Origin: Chromatiales bacterium
GTDB taxonomy: Bacteria > Pseudomonadota > Gammaproteobacteria > Steroidobacterales > GCA-2729495
Length of the DNA: 64,000 bases
NCBI GenBank assembly: GCA_016789885.1
Contig: JAEUPZ010000009.1
Location: 1-64,000, forward strand
Direction of reading: 5' to 3'
A model generated the notes under the pieces. The model saw nothing but the letters and a program-made list of their open reading frames with translations, was not told the origin of the DNA and ran no database searches. The position numbers and the translations under genes are program-made. Shown here piece after piece: positions 42,257-57,510 of the stretch; position 1 is the stretch's first letter; the number at the start of each line of letters is the position of its first letter.

Positions 42257-42280
42257 TTCATGACAGCATGCTGTCATGAA
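42257..42280. promoter_or_regulatory. 24-bp perfect palindrome over the marR start codon
   Basis: The sequence at 42257-42280 is its own reverse complement over all 24 bases; its half-site is TTCATGACAGCA. It covers the ATG at 42276. MarR-family dimers bind palindromes of about this size, so it is a likely autoregulatory operator. No Shine-Dalgarno sequence fits between it and the ATG. Confidence 0.75.
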
Positions 42281-42773
42281 GGGATCCGATGACACTCCCG
42301 CCACCCGCGCCGCCGCCGCCATGGGGCGGCTCACCATCGAGAGCTTCCGCCTGAACGCCGAGCTGCTCGCCACCGGGGACGAACTGGCGCGGGACCGCGG
42401 GATGACCAGCGCCCGCTGGCAGGTGCTCGGCACGCTGCTGCGGTCCGACGGGCCGCTGACCGTCGCCCAGGTGGCCCGGCGCATGGCACTGGCGCGCCAG
42501 TCGGTGCAGCGGGTCGCCAACGACCTGGCCGATGCCGGCCTCGTGCGCTTCGTGGCGGGCTCGGGCCACCCCCGCTGGCCCCACGTCCAGCCGACGGCCC
42601 GGGGCCGGCGCATCTACGCCGAGCTCGAGGCACGCCGCCTCGAGTGGGCCAGCCGGCTGGTCGGCCCCGGCGAACTGCGGGCGCTGGAAGCGGCCGCCGA
42701 CACCCTGGGGCGGCTCAGCGAGCGCATCGCCGCCCTGCGTTCCCACGACGGGGCCAAGCCCCCGGACACCTGA
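42276..42773 (+). CDS. MarR-family transcriptional regulator
   Basis: A 165-residue winged-helix repressor. The core runs RDRGMTSARWQVLGTLLRSDGPLTVAQVARRMALARQSVQRVANDLADAGLVRFV, including the recognition helix around ARQSVQRVANDL, followed by the wing and a C-terminal dimerisation helix. MarR proteins usually repress an adjacent operon and are released by small aromatic or hydrophobic ligands. It lies 12 bases before a Rieske oxygenase gene, the obvious target. The start is uncertain: ATG 42276 is inside a perfect palindrome and has no ribosome-binding site; an in-frame ATG at 42321 is the alternative. Confidence 0.85.
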   Translation: MKGSDDTPATRAAAAMGRLTIESFRLNAELLATGDELARDRGMTSARWQVLGTLLRSDGPLTVAQVARRMALARQSVQRVANDLADAGLVRFVAGSGHPRWPHVQPTARGRRIYAELEARRLEWASRLVGPGELRALEAAADTLGRLSERIAALRSHDGAKPPDT

Positions 42774-42785
42774 GAGGCACCGCCG

Positions 42786-43853
42786 ATGTTCATCAACTTC
42801 TGGTATCCGATGGCCCTGGCCGGAGAGGTCACCGACAAGCCGCTGCGCACGCGGGCGCTCGGCCTCGACTTCGTGCTGTTCCGGGATGCGCAGGGCGCCG
42901 TGCGCTGCCTCGCCAACACCTGCATCCACCGGGGCGGCTCGCTGGGCTCCGGCAAGCTCGTCGAGGGCCAGGTGCAGTGCCCGTACCACGGCTGGCGCTT
43001 CGACGGCGACGGGCGCTGCACCCACATCCCGACGCTGGCCGCCGACGCCCGCATCCCGGCCCGCGCCCGCGTCGATGCCTATCCGGTGGCGGAGCGCTAC
43101 GGCGTGGTGTTCGCCTTCCTCGGCGACCTGCCCGAGGACGAGCGTCCGCCGATCATGGACCTCGAGCAGTGGGGCCGCGAGGGCTGGAGCGTGACGTCGA
43201 TGGTCTACGACTGGAACGCCAGCTTCGACCGCGTCATCGAGAACGGCCTCGACGCAACCCACACCGAGTTCGTGCACCCGTCGGCGGGCCTGCAGGGCGG
43301 CTTCGACCCCAGCGCCATCCGGGGCCAGCGGCTGGTGACCGGTCCCTGGTCCAGCGCCTGCCAGATGGAGACCGACCGCGTCGACATCGAGCACGGCCAC
43401 CACGGGCCGTCGCAGCAGTGGACCTTCCTGACCTTCAAGATGAAGGGCTTCACCGGGAAGTTCCGCTTCTACTCCTTCGTCCGCCCCATCGACGCCCACA
43501 GCGTGCGCCGCTATCTGTTCCACGCCCGTGACTGCCAGCACGGCGAGAAGATGGATGCGGACATGGTGAAGACGACGCTGGGGTTCGAGCTCGAGGACCG
43601 GCCGGTCATCGAGGAGATGCGGCCGGTGTTCTCGCCGCGGGACGCCCTGACCGAGCTGCTGCTGCCGGAGGACGAGATCATGATGAGCTACCGGCGCTTC
43701 CTGGCCGACTGGGAGCGCCGCGGCTGGCTCATCGACGACGTGGCGCTGGCGGAGCGCGGGCGCCGCAAGGTGTTCGCGGTGCCGGGCCCGGGCCGCCGCG
43801 AGACGCGGAACTGGGTGCTGGAGCCGGTGCCGCTGGTCAGCCCGGCGGCCTGA
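42786..43853 (+). CDS. Rieske-type aromatic ring-hydroxylating oxygenase, large subunit
   Basis: A 355-residue oxygenase. The Rieske cluster ligands are C46 and H48 in TCIHRGG and C65 and H68 in CPYHGWRFD. The catalytic domain has the mononuclear iron motif ENGLDATHTEFVH, with N153, D156, H159 and H164. Single-component-length members act as vanillate/carbazole-like demethylases or on sterol side rings, taking electrons from a separate reductase; neither reductase nor ferredoxin is adjacent. Repression by the MarR protein just upstream is likely. The substrate is unknown. A palindromic terminator separates it from the convergent glmS. Confidence 0.86.
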   Translation: MFINFWYPMALAGEVTDKPLRTRALGLDFVLFRDAQGAVRCLANTCIHRGGSLGSGKLVEGQVQCPYHGWRFDGDGRCTHIPTLAADARIPARARVDAYPVAERYGVVFAFLGDLPEDERPPIMDLEQWGREGWSVTSMVYDWNASFDRVIENGLDATHTEFVHPSAGLQGGFDPSAIRGQRLVTGPWSSACQMETDRVDIEHGHHGPSQQWTFLTFKMKGFTGKFRFYSFVRPIDAHSVRRYLFHARDCQHGEKMDADMVKTTLGFELEDRPVIEEMRPVFSPRDALTELLLPEDEIMMSYRRFLADWERRGWLIDDVALAERGRRKVFAVPGPGRRETRNWVLEPVPLVSPAA

Positions 43854-43863
43854 CGGCGCCGGC

Positions 43864-43895
43864 GCGGGCAGCGCGCCGGCCGGCGCGCTGCCCGC
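43864..43895. terminator. 32-bp perfect palindrome between convergent oxygenase and glmS
   Basis: Bases 43864-43895 form a perfect palindrome with half-site GCGGGCAGCGCGCCGG, abutting the glmS stop codon. With a four-base loop it gives a 14-bp GC stem. It can serve both convergent transcripts, though neither side has a T-run. Confidence 0.65.
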
Positions 43896-45728
<1,833 letters not shown>

Positions 45729-45824
45729 GGCAAAAATTATGGCTCAGCTGGAGGTGTTGCGGCAGGGATTCTGTCGGCAAACCGGGTTACCGCACCGTAA
45801 TGGGCGTCCCAGTTCGGCCACGGG

Positions 45825-47204
45825 TCAGTGGCCGGCGCCCTTCTTCGCCTTCACGGGGCGCTGCCAGCCCGGGATGGTGGCCTGCCGGGCCCGGGCCACG
45901 GTCAGGGCGCCGGCCGGGGCGGCCTTGGTGATGGTCGAGCCCGCCCCGATGGTCGCTCCGGCACCGATCTCCACCGGGGCCACCAGCTCGACGCCGGAGC
46001 CGATGAAGGCGCCATCGCCGATGACGGTGCGGTGCTTGTTCGCACCGTCGTAGTTGCAGGTGATGGTGCCGGCGCCGACGTTGACGGCCGCGCCGATGGT
46101 CGCGTCGCCGATGTAGGTCAGGTGGTTCACCTTGCTGCCGCGGCCGATCACGCTCTTCTTGATCTCGACGAAGTTGCCGAGCTTGGCGCCGTCGGCGAGC
46201 TCCACGTCCGGCCGGACCCGGGCATAGGGGCCGATCTCGCAGCCCTCGCCGATGCGCCCGGCCTCGATGACGCTGTGGGAGTGGACCACGGTCCCCGCAC
46301 CGAGGGTGGCGTCCCGGACCAGGGACCAGGGGCCTATGCGCACGCCGTCACCAAGGGTGACGTCGCCCTCGAGGATGACGCCGGCGTCGATGAACACGTC
46401 GCGGCCGCAGCGCACGCGGCCCCGCACGATGAGGTGCCCGGGATCCGCCAGCGTGACGCCGGCATCGAGCAGCTCGCCGGCACGCCGCCGCTGCAGGATG
46501 CGCTCGGCCTCGGCCAGCTGCCGGCGGTCGTTGACGCCGAAGACCTCTTCCACGTCGGGCGCCAGGATGCCGGCCACGGGGACGCCTTCCTTCGCGGCCA
46601 GGCCGACGATGTCGGTCAGGTAGTACTCGCCCTGGGCGTTGTTCGCCTTCAGGCGGCGGATCCAGCGCGCCAGGTGGCTGGCCGGGCAGGCCAGCAGTCC
46701 GGTGTTGCCCTCGCGCAGGCGGCGCTGGTCCGGGGTCGCGTCCTTCTCCTCGACGATGCCGGTGATGCGGCCGCGCTCGCCGCGCAGGATGCGGCCGTAG
46801 CCTTTGGGATCGGCGAACTCGGCCGTCAGCAGCGCCAGCTCGCCGCGGCGGGCCCGGGCCACGAGGCGACGGAGCGTTTCGGCACGGATCAGGGGCACGT
46901 CGCCGTAGAGGATCAGCGCCACGTCATCGGCGGGCAGGCCCGGCAGGCCCTGGCGGACCGCGTGGCCGGTGCCCCGCTGCTCGGCCTGGTGGAACCAGGC
47001 GACCGGCTGCCCGGCGAAGGCCGCCTGCACGGCCTCGCCGCCGTGGCCGTGGACGACCCGCAGTTCCCGGGGCCTGAGCGCCCGGGCCGCGGCCAGCACG
47101 TGGGCCAGCAGCGGCTCGCCGCCGAGGGGCTGGAGGACCTTGGGATGCGCCGAGCGCATACGCTTGCCCTGGCCGGCGGCCAGGATGATGACGGTGGTTG
47201 CCAT
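45825..47204 (-). CDS. glmU: Bifunctional GlmU (GlcN-1-P acetyltransferase / UDP-GlcNAc pyrophosphorylase)
   Basis: A 459-residue cytoplasmic enzyme completing UDP-GlcNAc synthesis. The N-terminal uridyltransferase domain has ILAAGQGKRMRSAHPKVLQPLGG with the nucleotide-binding RMRS and Lys, and LILYGDVPLI with the metal Asp. The C-terminal left-handed beta-helix shows hexapeptide repeats such as GVRIGPWSLV, AKLGNFVEIKKSVIGRGSKV and VNVGAGTITCNYDG, the acetyl-CoA site. It is first in a glmU-glmS operon; the start codon lies six bases after a perfect TATAAT, so the transcript may be leaderless. Confidence 0.96.
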   Translation of the reverse strand: MATTVIILAAGQGKRMRSAHPKVLQPLGGEPLLAHVLAAARALRPRELRVVHGHGGEAVQAAFAGQPVAWFHQAEQRGTGHAVRQGLPGLPADDVALILYGDVPLIRAETLRRLVARARRGELALLTAEFADPKGYGRILRGERGRITGIVEEKDATPDQRRLREGNTGLLACPASHLARWIRRLKANNAQGEYYLTDIVGLAAKEGVPVAGILAPDVEEVFGVNDRRQLAEAERILQRRRAGELLDAGVTLADPGHLIVRGRVRCGRDVFIDAGVILEGDVTLGDGVRIGPWSLVRDATLGAGTVVHSHSVIEAGRIGEGCEIGPYARVRPDVELADGAKLGNFVEIKKSVIGRGSKVNHLTYIGDATIGAAVNVGAGTITCNYDGANKHRTVIGDGAFIGSGVELVAPVEIGAGATIGAGSTITKAAPAGALTVARARQATIPGWQRPVKAKKGAGH

Positions 47205-47210
47205 GGGGGG

Positions 47211-47216
47211 ATTATA
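47211..47216 (-). promoter_or_regulatory. TATAAT -10 box directly before glmU ATG
   Basis: On the minus strand the sequence reads TATAAT then CCCCCC then ATG (start codon at 47202-47204). Transcription normally starts six to eight bases after the hexamer, that is, at or next to the A of the ATG. The -35 region 17 bases upstream is poor. There is no Shine-Dalgarno sequence. Confidence 0.55.
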
Positions 47217-47361
47217 GGCAGCGGCCGGTGGCAGGCCTGCTACCGGCTCACATCCGCACGACCATCCCGCTGGCCGGGTCCGCCCTCATGGCCTCCCGGG
47301 GGACGGCCGTGGACCCTGGCCGACGGCATCCGGCCCCCGTCAGGTCGATCCCGACGACCTG

Positions 47362-48119
47362 CTAGCTCTTCAGCCGGTAGCCGGTGCGGAAGATCCACCA
47401 GATCGCCGCGAGGCACAGCGTCAGGAACAGGCCCATCATGGCGAGGCTCACGCCCACGCCCACATCGGCGGTTTCGAAGAAGCTCCAGCGGAAGCCGCTG
47501 ACCAGGTAGACCACGGGATTGAGCAGCGCCACCTTCTGCCAGACCGGCGGCAGCATGCTGATGGAGTAGAAGCTGCCGCCGAGGAAGGCGAGCGGCGTGA
47601 CCACGAGCACCGGGATCACCTGCAGCTTCTCGAAGCCGTCGGCCCAGATGCCGATGATGAAACCGAACAGGCAGAACGTGACGGCCGTCAGCACCAGGAA
47701 GATGACCATCAGGAACGGGTGCGCGATGGTGTACGGGACGAAGAGCCGCGCCGTCGCGAGGATGAGCAGCCCCAGCAGCACGGACTTGGTGGCGGCGGCG
47801 CCCACGTAGCCCAGCACCACCTCGAAGGCCGACACCGGCGCCGACAGCACCTCGTAGATCGTCCCTGAGAACCGTGGCATGTGGATGCCGAAGGACGCGT
47901 TGGAAATGCTCTCGGTCAGCAGCGTCAGCATGACCAGCCCGGGGACGATGAAGGCCCCGAAGCTGACACCCTCCACCTGGCCCATGCGCGCGCCGATGGC
48001 GGCCCCGAAGACGATGAAGTAGAGCGAGGTGGAGATGACCGGCGCGGCGATACTCTGGCCGAGCGTGCGGAACCAGCGCGACAGCTCGAAGTGGTAGATG
48101 GCGCGCACGCCATGGAGGT

Positions 48120-48123
<4 letters not shown>
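47362..48123 (-). CDS. ABC-2 type transporter permease (YadH-like)
   Basis: A 253-residue integral membrane protein with about six hydrophobic helices: [93 protein letters not shown] and [20 protein letters not shown]. The segment [17 protein letters not shown] is typical of ABC-2 exporters. It overlaps the ATPase gene (ATGA at 48120-48123) and together they resemble E. coli YadG/YadH. The exported substrate is unknown; being next to cell-wall precursor genes hints at an envelope component. Confidence 0.88.
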
Positions 48124-49064
<941 letters not shown>

Positions 49065-49163
49065 TGTTCGGGCCGCCGGCCCGCCCCGGGGCGGGGTCGT
49101 CGCGCAGGCATGGCGTGCCGGCGCCGGCCTGCACCGGGCACGAGCGTACCGCGGAAACGAGAC

Positions 49164-49182
49164 GGCCCGGGAGACCCGGGCC
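49164..49182 (-). terminator. Hairpin downstream of the atp operon
   Basis: GGCCCGGG (49164-49171) pairs with CCCGGGCC (49175-49182) around AGA, about 30 bases past the atpC stop. On the minus strand only a short T-rich stretch (CGTTTCC) follows, so it is a modest terminator. Confidence 0.45.
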
Positions 49183-49212
49183 GCAACGTGGAACCGCGCG
49201 GGTAGCCCGGGC

Positions 49213-49629
49213 CTACTTCTGCTTGCCCTTGAGCTTCTGCGCGGCCCGGTACCGTGCCGCGGCCTCGACCAGCTGCATCTGCGCGTGGGCCAGGTCTTCC
49301 TTCGCGGCGCCGCGCACGGCTTCCTCGGCGGCCTTGCGGGCCTCATCGGCGGCCGACTCGTCCAGCTGCTCGGCCCGCAGGGCCGTGTCGGCGAGGATCA
49401 TCACCTGGCTGGGCTGCACTTCGAGGATGCCGCCGGTGACGTAGAAGAAGTGCTCGTCCTGGCCGTCGCGCTGGACGCGGACTTCGCCCGGCCGCAGGGT
49501 CGTCACCAGCGGCGCGTGCCGGGGCGCGATGCCCACCTCGCCCATCCGCGCCGGAGCGATGACGAGGGAGGCCTCACCGGAATAGATGTGGCCCTCGACG
49601 CTGACGATTTCGACGTGGATCGTGGACAT
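49213..49629 (-). CDS. atpC: ATP synthase epsilon subunit
   Basis: A 138-residue subunit of F1 that sits on the central stalk and can inhibit ATP hydrolysis. The N-terminal beta-sandwich is recognisable from [40 protein letters not shown] and [21 protein letters not shown]. The C-terminal two-helix inhibitory domain is rich in Ala/Glu ([18 protein letters not shown]). Length matches E. coli. Last gene of the operon, 37 bases after atpD, followed by a hairpin. Confidence 0.95.
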   Translation of the reverse strand: MSTIHVEIVSVEGHIYSGEASLVIAPARMGEVGIAPRHAPLVTTLRPGEVRVQRDGQDEHFFYVTGGILEVQPSQVMILADTALRAEQLDESAADEARKAAEEAVRGAAKEDLAHAQMQLVEAAARYRAAQKLKGKQK

Positions 49630-49666
49630 GCTGGCGACTCCCGTAAGCCCTGGGTGGACGCTGCCG

Positions 49667-51163
<1,497 letters not shown>

Positions 51164-51193
51164 TCAGCGCGTTCGAAATCGGGTCGCGTCCCG

Positions 51194-52060
51194 TCAGCCC
51201 TGGATCGCCGCGGCGCCGCCGACGATCTCCGAGATCTCGCGCGTAATGGCCGCCTGGCGAGCCTTGTTGTACTCCAGCTGCAGCTTCTCGATCAGCTTGC
51301 CGGCGTTGTCCGTGGCGGCCTTCATGGCCACCATCTTCGCCGCCATCTCGCAGGCGACGTTCTCGACGACGCCCCGGTAGACCTGCGACTCGACGTAGCG
51401 GGTCAGGATGTCGTCCAGCAGTTCGTTGGGGCCCGGCTCGTAGAGGTAGTCCCAGTTCTGCGGCAGGACGTCGCCGTCGATGGCCTCCACCGGCAGCAGC
51501 TGCTGGAAGTCGACCTTCTGGCTCATCGTGTTGATGAAGTTGTTGTAGACGAGGTAGAGCCGGTCGATCCGGCCTTCCTTGTAGGCGTCCAGCATCACCG
51601 TGATGGCGCCGATGAGGTCGGCGATCTTCGGGTTCTCGTGCAGGTTGGTGGTGGCGGCGACGACGTTGACCTGCACGCGACGGAAGAACTGCACCGCCTT
51701 GGAGCCCAGCAGGCAGAGGTCGACCTCGATGCCCTTGTCGCCCCACTGGCGCAGCTCGCCGACGAGCTTGCGGAACTCGTTGACGTTGAGTCCGCCGCAC
51801 AGCCCGCGGTCGGTGCTCATCACGATGTAGCCGACGCGCCTGACGTCCCGGGTCACCAGGAACGGGTGTTTGTAGTCGGGCTTGGCCTGGAACAGGTGGC
51901 CGACGACCTGCCGGATGCCCTCGGCGTACGGACGGGCCGCCGCCATGCGCTGCTGCGTTCGGCGCAGCTTGGAGGCGGCGACCTTCTCCATGGCCTTGGT
52001 GATCTTCTGCGTGCTCTTGACGCTTTTGATCTTGGTGCGGATTTCCTTGGCGCCGGCCAT
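51194..52060 (-). CDS. atpG: ATP synthase gamma subunit
   Basis: The 288-residue rotor shaft of F1. The N-terminal helix is [32 protein letters not shown], a textbook gamma start seen here as two shorter runs, and the C-terminal helix closes with [15 protein letters not shown], containing the conserved glutamate signature region. The central Rossmann-like domain contains [14 protein letters not shown]. No redox-regulatory insertion is present. It follows atpA by 25 bases. Confidence 0.96.
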   Translation of the reverse strand: MAGAKEIRTKIKSVKSTQKITKAMEKVAASKLRRTQQRMAAARPYAEGIRQVVGHLFQAKPDYKHPFLVTRDVRRVGYIVMSTDRGLCGGLNVNEFRKLVGELRQWGDKGIEVDLCLLGSKAVQFFRRVQVNVVAATTNLHENPKIADLIGAITVMLDAYKEGRIDRLYLVYNNFINTMSQKVDFQQLLPVEAIDGDVLPQNWDYLYEPGPNELLDDILTRYVESQVYRGVVENVACEMAAKMVAMKAATDNAGKLIEKLQLEYNKARQAAITREISEIVGGAAAIQG

Positions 52061-52085
52061 GGTCTGCTCCCCTGCTCGCGCAGGA

Positions 52086-53627
<1,542 letters not shown>

Positions 53628-53649
53628 GGGAATTTCCTCATGCCCCGCT

Positions 53650-54216
53650 TCAGGCGCGGAGCGCGGTTGCCAGTTTGTCGAGGCCGGTACGCACCGAGCC
53701 GTCGATGATTCGGTCACCCAGCTGCAGGCGGGCGCCGCCGAGCAGCGCCGGGTCGACGACGACGGCCAGGCGCACCTTGCGCCCGAACCGCTTCTCGAGC
53801 CCGGCGGCGATGCGCGACTGCTGCGCCTCGTCGACGGGCTGTGCCGACGTGAGCGTCACGTCGAGCCGGTTCTCGGCCTCGGCGCGCAGGACCTCGAAGC
53901 GGGCCACGATGTCGGGCAGCGCCGCGAGGCGCTGGTTGGCCGCGAGCAGGCGCAGGAAGTTCGCGCCGGGCGCGCCGGCCCCGCCCTGGAGCGGGCCCTT
54001 GTCGCCGAGCTGCCCGCGGCATAGGTCGGCCAGCGCCGCGGCGATCGCGTCGACCCGGGCACCCGGGGCGCGCAGCAGGCGCGCCGTGTCGGGGACCAGC
54101 ACGACTTCCGCCGCCAGCTGCATGAACGCCGACCACTCGGCCAGCTGGCCTGCGGCCGCGGCGATCTCGAACACCGCCTGGGCGTACGGGCGGGCGACGG
54201 TTCCGTGCTCTGCCAT
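53650..54216 (-). CDS. atpH: ATP synthase delta subunit
   Basis: A 188-residue peripheral-stalk subunit that joins F1 to subunit b. The N-terminal helical bundle begins [24 protein letters not shown], the conserved opening. The C-terminal domain has [21 protein letters not shown], then [22 protein letters not shown], the usual signature. It is about ten residues longer than the E. coli protein owing to a Gly/Ala-rich loop near residue 80. Flanked by atpF and atpA. Confidence 0.95.
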   Translation of the reverse strand: MAEHGTVARPYAQAVFEIAAAAGQLAEWSAFMQLAAEVVLVPDTARLLRAPGARVDAIAAALADLCRGQLGDKGPLQGGAGAPGANFLRLLAANQRLAALPDIVARFEVLRAEAENRLDVTLTSAQPVDEAQQSRIAAGLEKRFGRKVRLAVVVDPALLGGARLQLGDRIIDGSVRTGLDKLATALRA

Positions 54217-54237
54217 CGGGTTGGGTCCGTCCGGGGC

Positions 54238-54708
54238 CTAGATCTGCGCGGCCAGCTGGTCGAGCAGCGCCTGGTGCGCGCGCGGGTCGATCTCCCGGGC
54301 GAGGATCTTCTCGGCACCGGCGACGGCAATGCCGGCCACCTGGGTGCGGAGCTCGTCGCGCGCACGGTTGATCTGCTGCTGCACCTCGGCCTGCGCCGAC
54401 TGGATGATCCGCTCGCGCTCCTGGTCGGCGCCCGTCCGGGCCTCTTCGAGGATGCTGGTCGCACGCGCGTTGGCCTGGTCGATGATCTGCCGGGCCTGGC
54501 CCCGCGCCTCATCGAGCAGTCCGGCGATCTGCACCTTGGCCTCGTCGAGGGACTTCGAGCCCTTCTCCGCGGCCGCGAGCCCTTCGGCGATGGTCTTGCG
54601 CCGCTCTTCGATGGCACCCAGCACCGGCGGCCAGACGAACCGGACGCAGAACCAGATGAAGACGAAGAACGTGATCGCCTGGGCGATCAGTGTCAGGTTG
54701 ATGCTCAT
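54238..54708 (-). CDS. atpF: ATP synthase b subunit
   Basis: A 156-residue subunit forming the peripheral stalk. One N-terminal transmembrane helix ([20 protein letters not shown]) is followed by [24 protein letters not shown] and a long amphipathic coiled coil. ATG at 54708 ([10 protein letters not shown]) gives exactly the E. coli length and is preferred over an in-frame start nine codons upstream. A single b gene and no b' is the usual heterotrophic arrangement; many alphaproteobacterial phototrophs have b and b'. Confidence 0.95.
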   Translation of the reverse strand: MSINLTLIAQAITFFVFIWFCVRFVWPPVLGAIEERRKTIAEGLAAAEKGSKSLDEAKVQIAGLLDEARGQARQIIDQANARATSILEEARTGADQERERIIQSAQAEVQQQINRARDELRTQVAGIAVAGAEKILAREIDPRAHQALLDQLAAQI

Positions 54709-54765
54709 CGTTGCCCTCCGCTTCGCCGGTGCCATCGGGCACCGGCGGCAGCATCGCCGACGCTG

Positions 54766-55906
<1,141 letters not shown>

Positions 55907-55928
55907 GAGCGTGTTCTGCTTCTTCCTG

Positions 55929-56333
55929 CTACCCGTCGTCGCGCGTGAACGCCACGAACGACACCACCGTGAACAGCATCGTCGTCACGGCAAAAGCGCC
56001 GATGAAAGACCAGAGTACGACGCTCCGGTAGGCGGCGATGACCGCCAGCAGGAGCATCCCGATCAAGACGAGCTTGACCACCCAGGCCGTCAGCACGCCC
56101 ATCAGGGCGAAGCCCGCGCCTGCCCCGGGAAACCGGGCAACCGTTCGCTGGCTGCGTGCCGCCGACCATCCGAAGAAGGCGCCAGCCGCAAGGCTGACCA
56201 AGCCACCAAGGATTGCCGACAAGGCCCCGTGGCGTCCCGCCAACAGGCCGGACAACGCCGCGAGGGCTGCGGTGGCCAGCACGTGCCACCCGAGAACCGT
56301 GCGGACCGCCGTGCTGCGTGCGCCAAGCGTCAT
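55929..56333 (-). CDS. atpI: ATP synthase-associated protein AtpI
   Basis: A 134-residue membrane protein with four hydrophobic helices ([80 protein letters not shown]). AtpI assists assembly of the c-ring and is the usual first gene of proteobacterial atp operons; it is not part of the enzyme. ATG 56333 is preferred because a GGGTG lies upstream; an in-frame GTG at 56342 would add three residues. A strong promoter lies 44 bases upstream. Confidence 0.88.
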   Translation of the reverse strand: MTLGARSTAVRTVLGWHVLATAALAALSGLLAGRHGALSAILGGLVSLAAGAFFGWSAARSQRTVARFPGAGAGFALMGVLTAWVVKLVLIGMLLLAVIAAYRSVVLWSFIGAFAVTTMLFTVVSFVAFTRDDG

Positions 56334-56376
56334 GGCGTTCACCCAGGTCGGTTAGACCGCACTGCAAGAGCCGCCC

Positions 56377-56406
56377 ATTCTAGGCAGAGGCCCCGGGGAG
56401 CGTCAA
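56377..56406 (-). promoter_or_regulatory. Sigma70 promoter of the ATP synthase operon
   Basis: On the minus strand, TTGACG (56401-56406) and TAGAAT (56377-56382) are separated by 18 bases, five of six matches in each hexamer. The predicted start is near 56370, about 37 bases before the atpI ATG. This is the best vegetative promoter in the window. Confidence 0.75.
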
Positions 56407-56435
56407 TGCATCGCGACGAAGAGGATCCATCCCAA

Positions 56436-56540
56436 GGGCGGGGAAACGGGGACAGTTACTGATTTCCCCCGGCCACCCACGGACCTTGGCCTGACCCGGC
56501 TGTGCAGGGGAAATCAGTAACTGTCCCCGCTTCCCCGCCC
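56436..56540. repeat. REP-like element: 34-bp inverted repeat after parB
   Basis: Left arm 56436-56469 and right arm 56507-56540 are reverse complements with a single G-T position, around a 37-base spacer. The core is ACGGGGACAGTTACTGATTT, one T shorter than in the copies at 36 and 38 kb. The right arm ends two bases before the parB stop, so it forms the 3' structure of the par transcript and sits just upstream of the atp promoter. Confidence 0.8.
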
Positions 56541-56542
56541 CG

Positions 56543-57466
56543 TCAGCTGATGTGGCCGAGGATGCCGTCGAGCTCGTCGAGGCTGTTGTAGACCACCACC
56601 AGCCGGCCCTTGCCGTCGCGGCCGTGCTGGATCTCGACCGGGGCGCCGAGCTTCTCGCCCAGCTCCTGCTCCAGCCGGCGCACGTCGGGGTCCTTGGAAC
56701 CGGCAGCCGCCTTGGCCGGGCCCCGGGCCGGTTCGAGCATCTTCTTGACCAGCCGTTCGGTCTCGCGCACCGAGAGGGCCTTCCGCGCGACGAGCCGGGC
56801 CACTTCGCCCTGCATGCGCAGGTCGGCAAGGCCGAGCAGCGCACGGGCATGCCCCATCTCGAGCTGGCGCGACTCCAGCAGCTCGCGGGCGACGTCGCCG
56901 AGCTGCAGCAGGCGCAGCAGGTTCGAGACCGCCGCGCGGGAGCGGCCGATGGCGTCGGCGGCCGCCTCGTGGGTCAGGCCGAACTCGTCGATCAGCCGGC
57001 GCAGGCCGAGGGCCTCCTCGAGAGGGCTCAGGTTCTCGCGCTGGATGTTCTCGATCAGCGCCATGGCGATGGCGGCCGAGTCGGGAATGTCGCGGATGAC
57101 GACCGGCACCGACTGCAGCCCGGCGAGCTGCGCGGCCCGCCAGCGGCGCTCGCCGGCGATGATCTCGTAGCGGGGCGCGCCGCCCGGGCCCCGCCCGGCC
57201 AGCGGGCGCACGACGATGGGCTGGATGATCCCCTGGGCCCGGATCGACTGGGCGAGGTCCTCGAGGGACTCCGTGTGCATGTCGTGGCGCGGCTGGTAGA
57301 CGCCGCGCTCGAGCAGGTCGACGGGCAGCGTCGCTGGCGGAGCCGCCGCGGGCCCGGCCGGCGCAGCCGCCGTCGTGGGCGCTGGCGCGGGCGCCGCGGC
57401 GGGCGGCGGGGCCGAGCCCAGCAACGCCTCGAGGCCGCGTCCGAGACCGGTGCGTTTGGCGGACAT
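56543..57466 (-). CDS. parB: Chromosome-partitioning protein ParB
   Basis: A 307-residue CTP-dependent DNA clamp that loads at parS sites near the origin. The start MSAKRTGLGRGLEALLG is the canonical ParB N-terminus that contacts ParA. After a long Ala/Pro linker comes the nuclease-like CTP domain with QPRHDMHTESLEDLAQSIR, YEIIAGERRWRAAQLAGL and ALIENIQRENLSPLEEA, then the parS-binding helix-turn-helix (THEAAADAIGRSRAAVSNLLRL) and a C-terminal dimer domain. No parS site was found by eye in the window. It follows parA by 44 bases. Confidence 0.95.
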   Translation of the reverse strand: MSAKRTGLGRGLEALLGSAPPPAAAPAPAPTTAAAPAGPAAAPPATLPVDLLERGVYQPRHDMHTESLEDLAQSIRAQGIIQPIVVRPLAGRGPGGAPRYEIIAGERRWRAAQLAGLQSVPVVIRDIPDSAAIAMALIENIQRENLSPLEEALGLRRLIDEFGLTHEAAADAIGRSRAAVSNLLRLLQLGDVARELLESRQLEMGHARALLGLADLRMQGEVARLVARKALSVRETERLVKKMLEPARGPAKAAAGSKDPDVRRLEQELGEKLGAPVEIQHGRDGKGRLVVVYNSLDELDGILGHIS

Positions 57467-57510
57467 AGGTGGTTCCGGCAGCACCCGGCGGATGCCGGGT
57501 ATCGGGGATT

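Noticed and set aside
45729..45824. glmS ribozyme or riboswitch in the glmU-glmS gap
   Set aside because: The gap is only 96 bases and shows no recognisable glmS ribozyme core; that element is known from Firmicutes and relatives.
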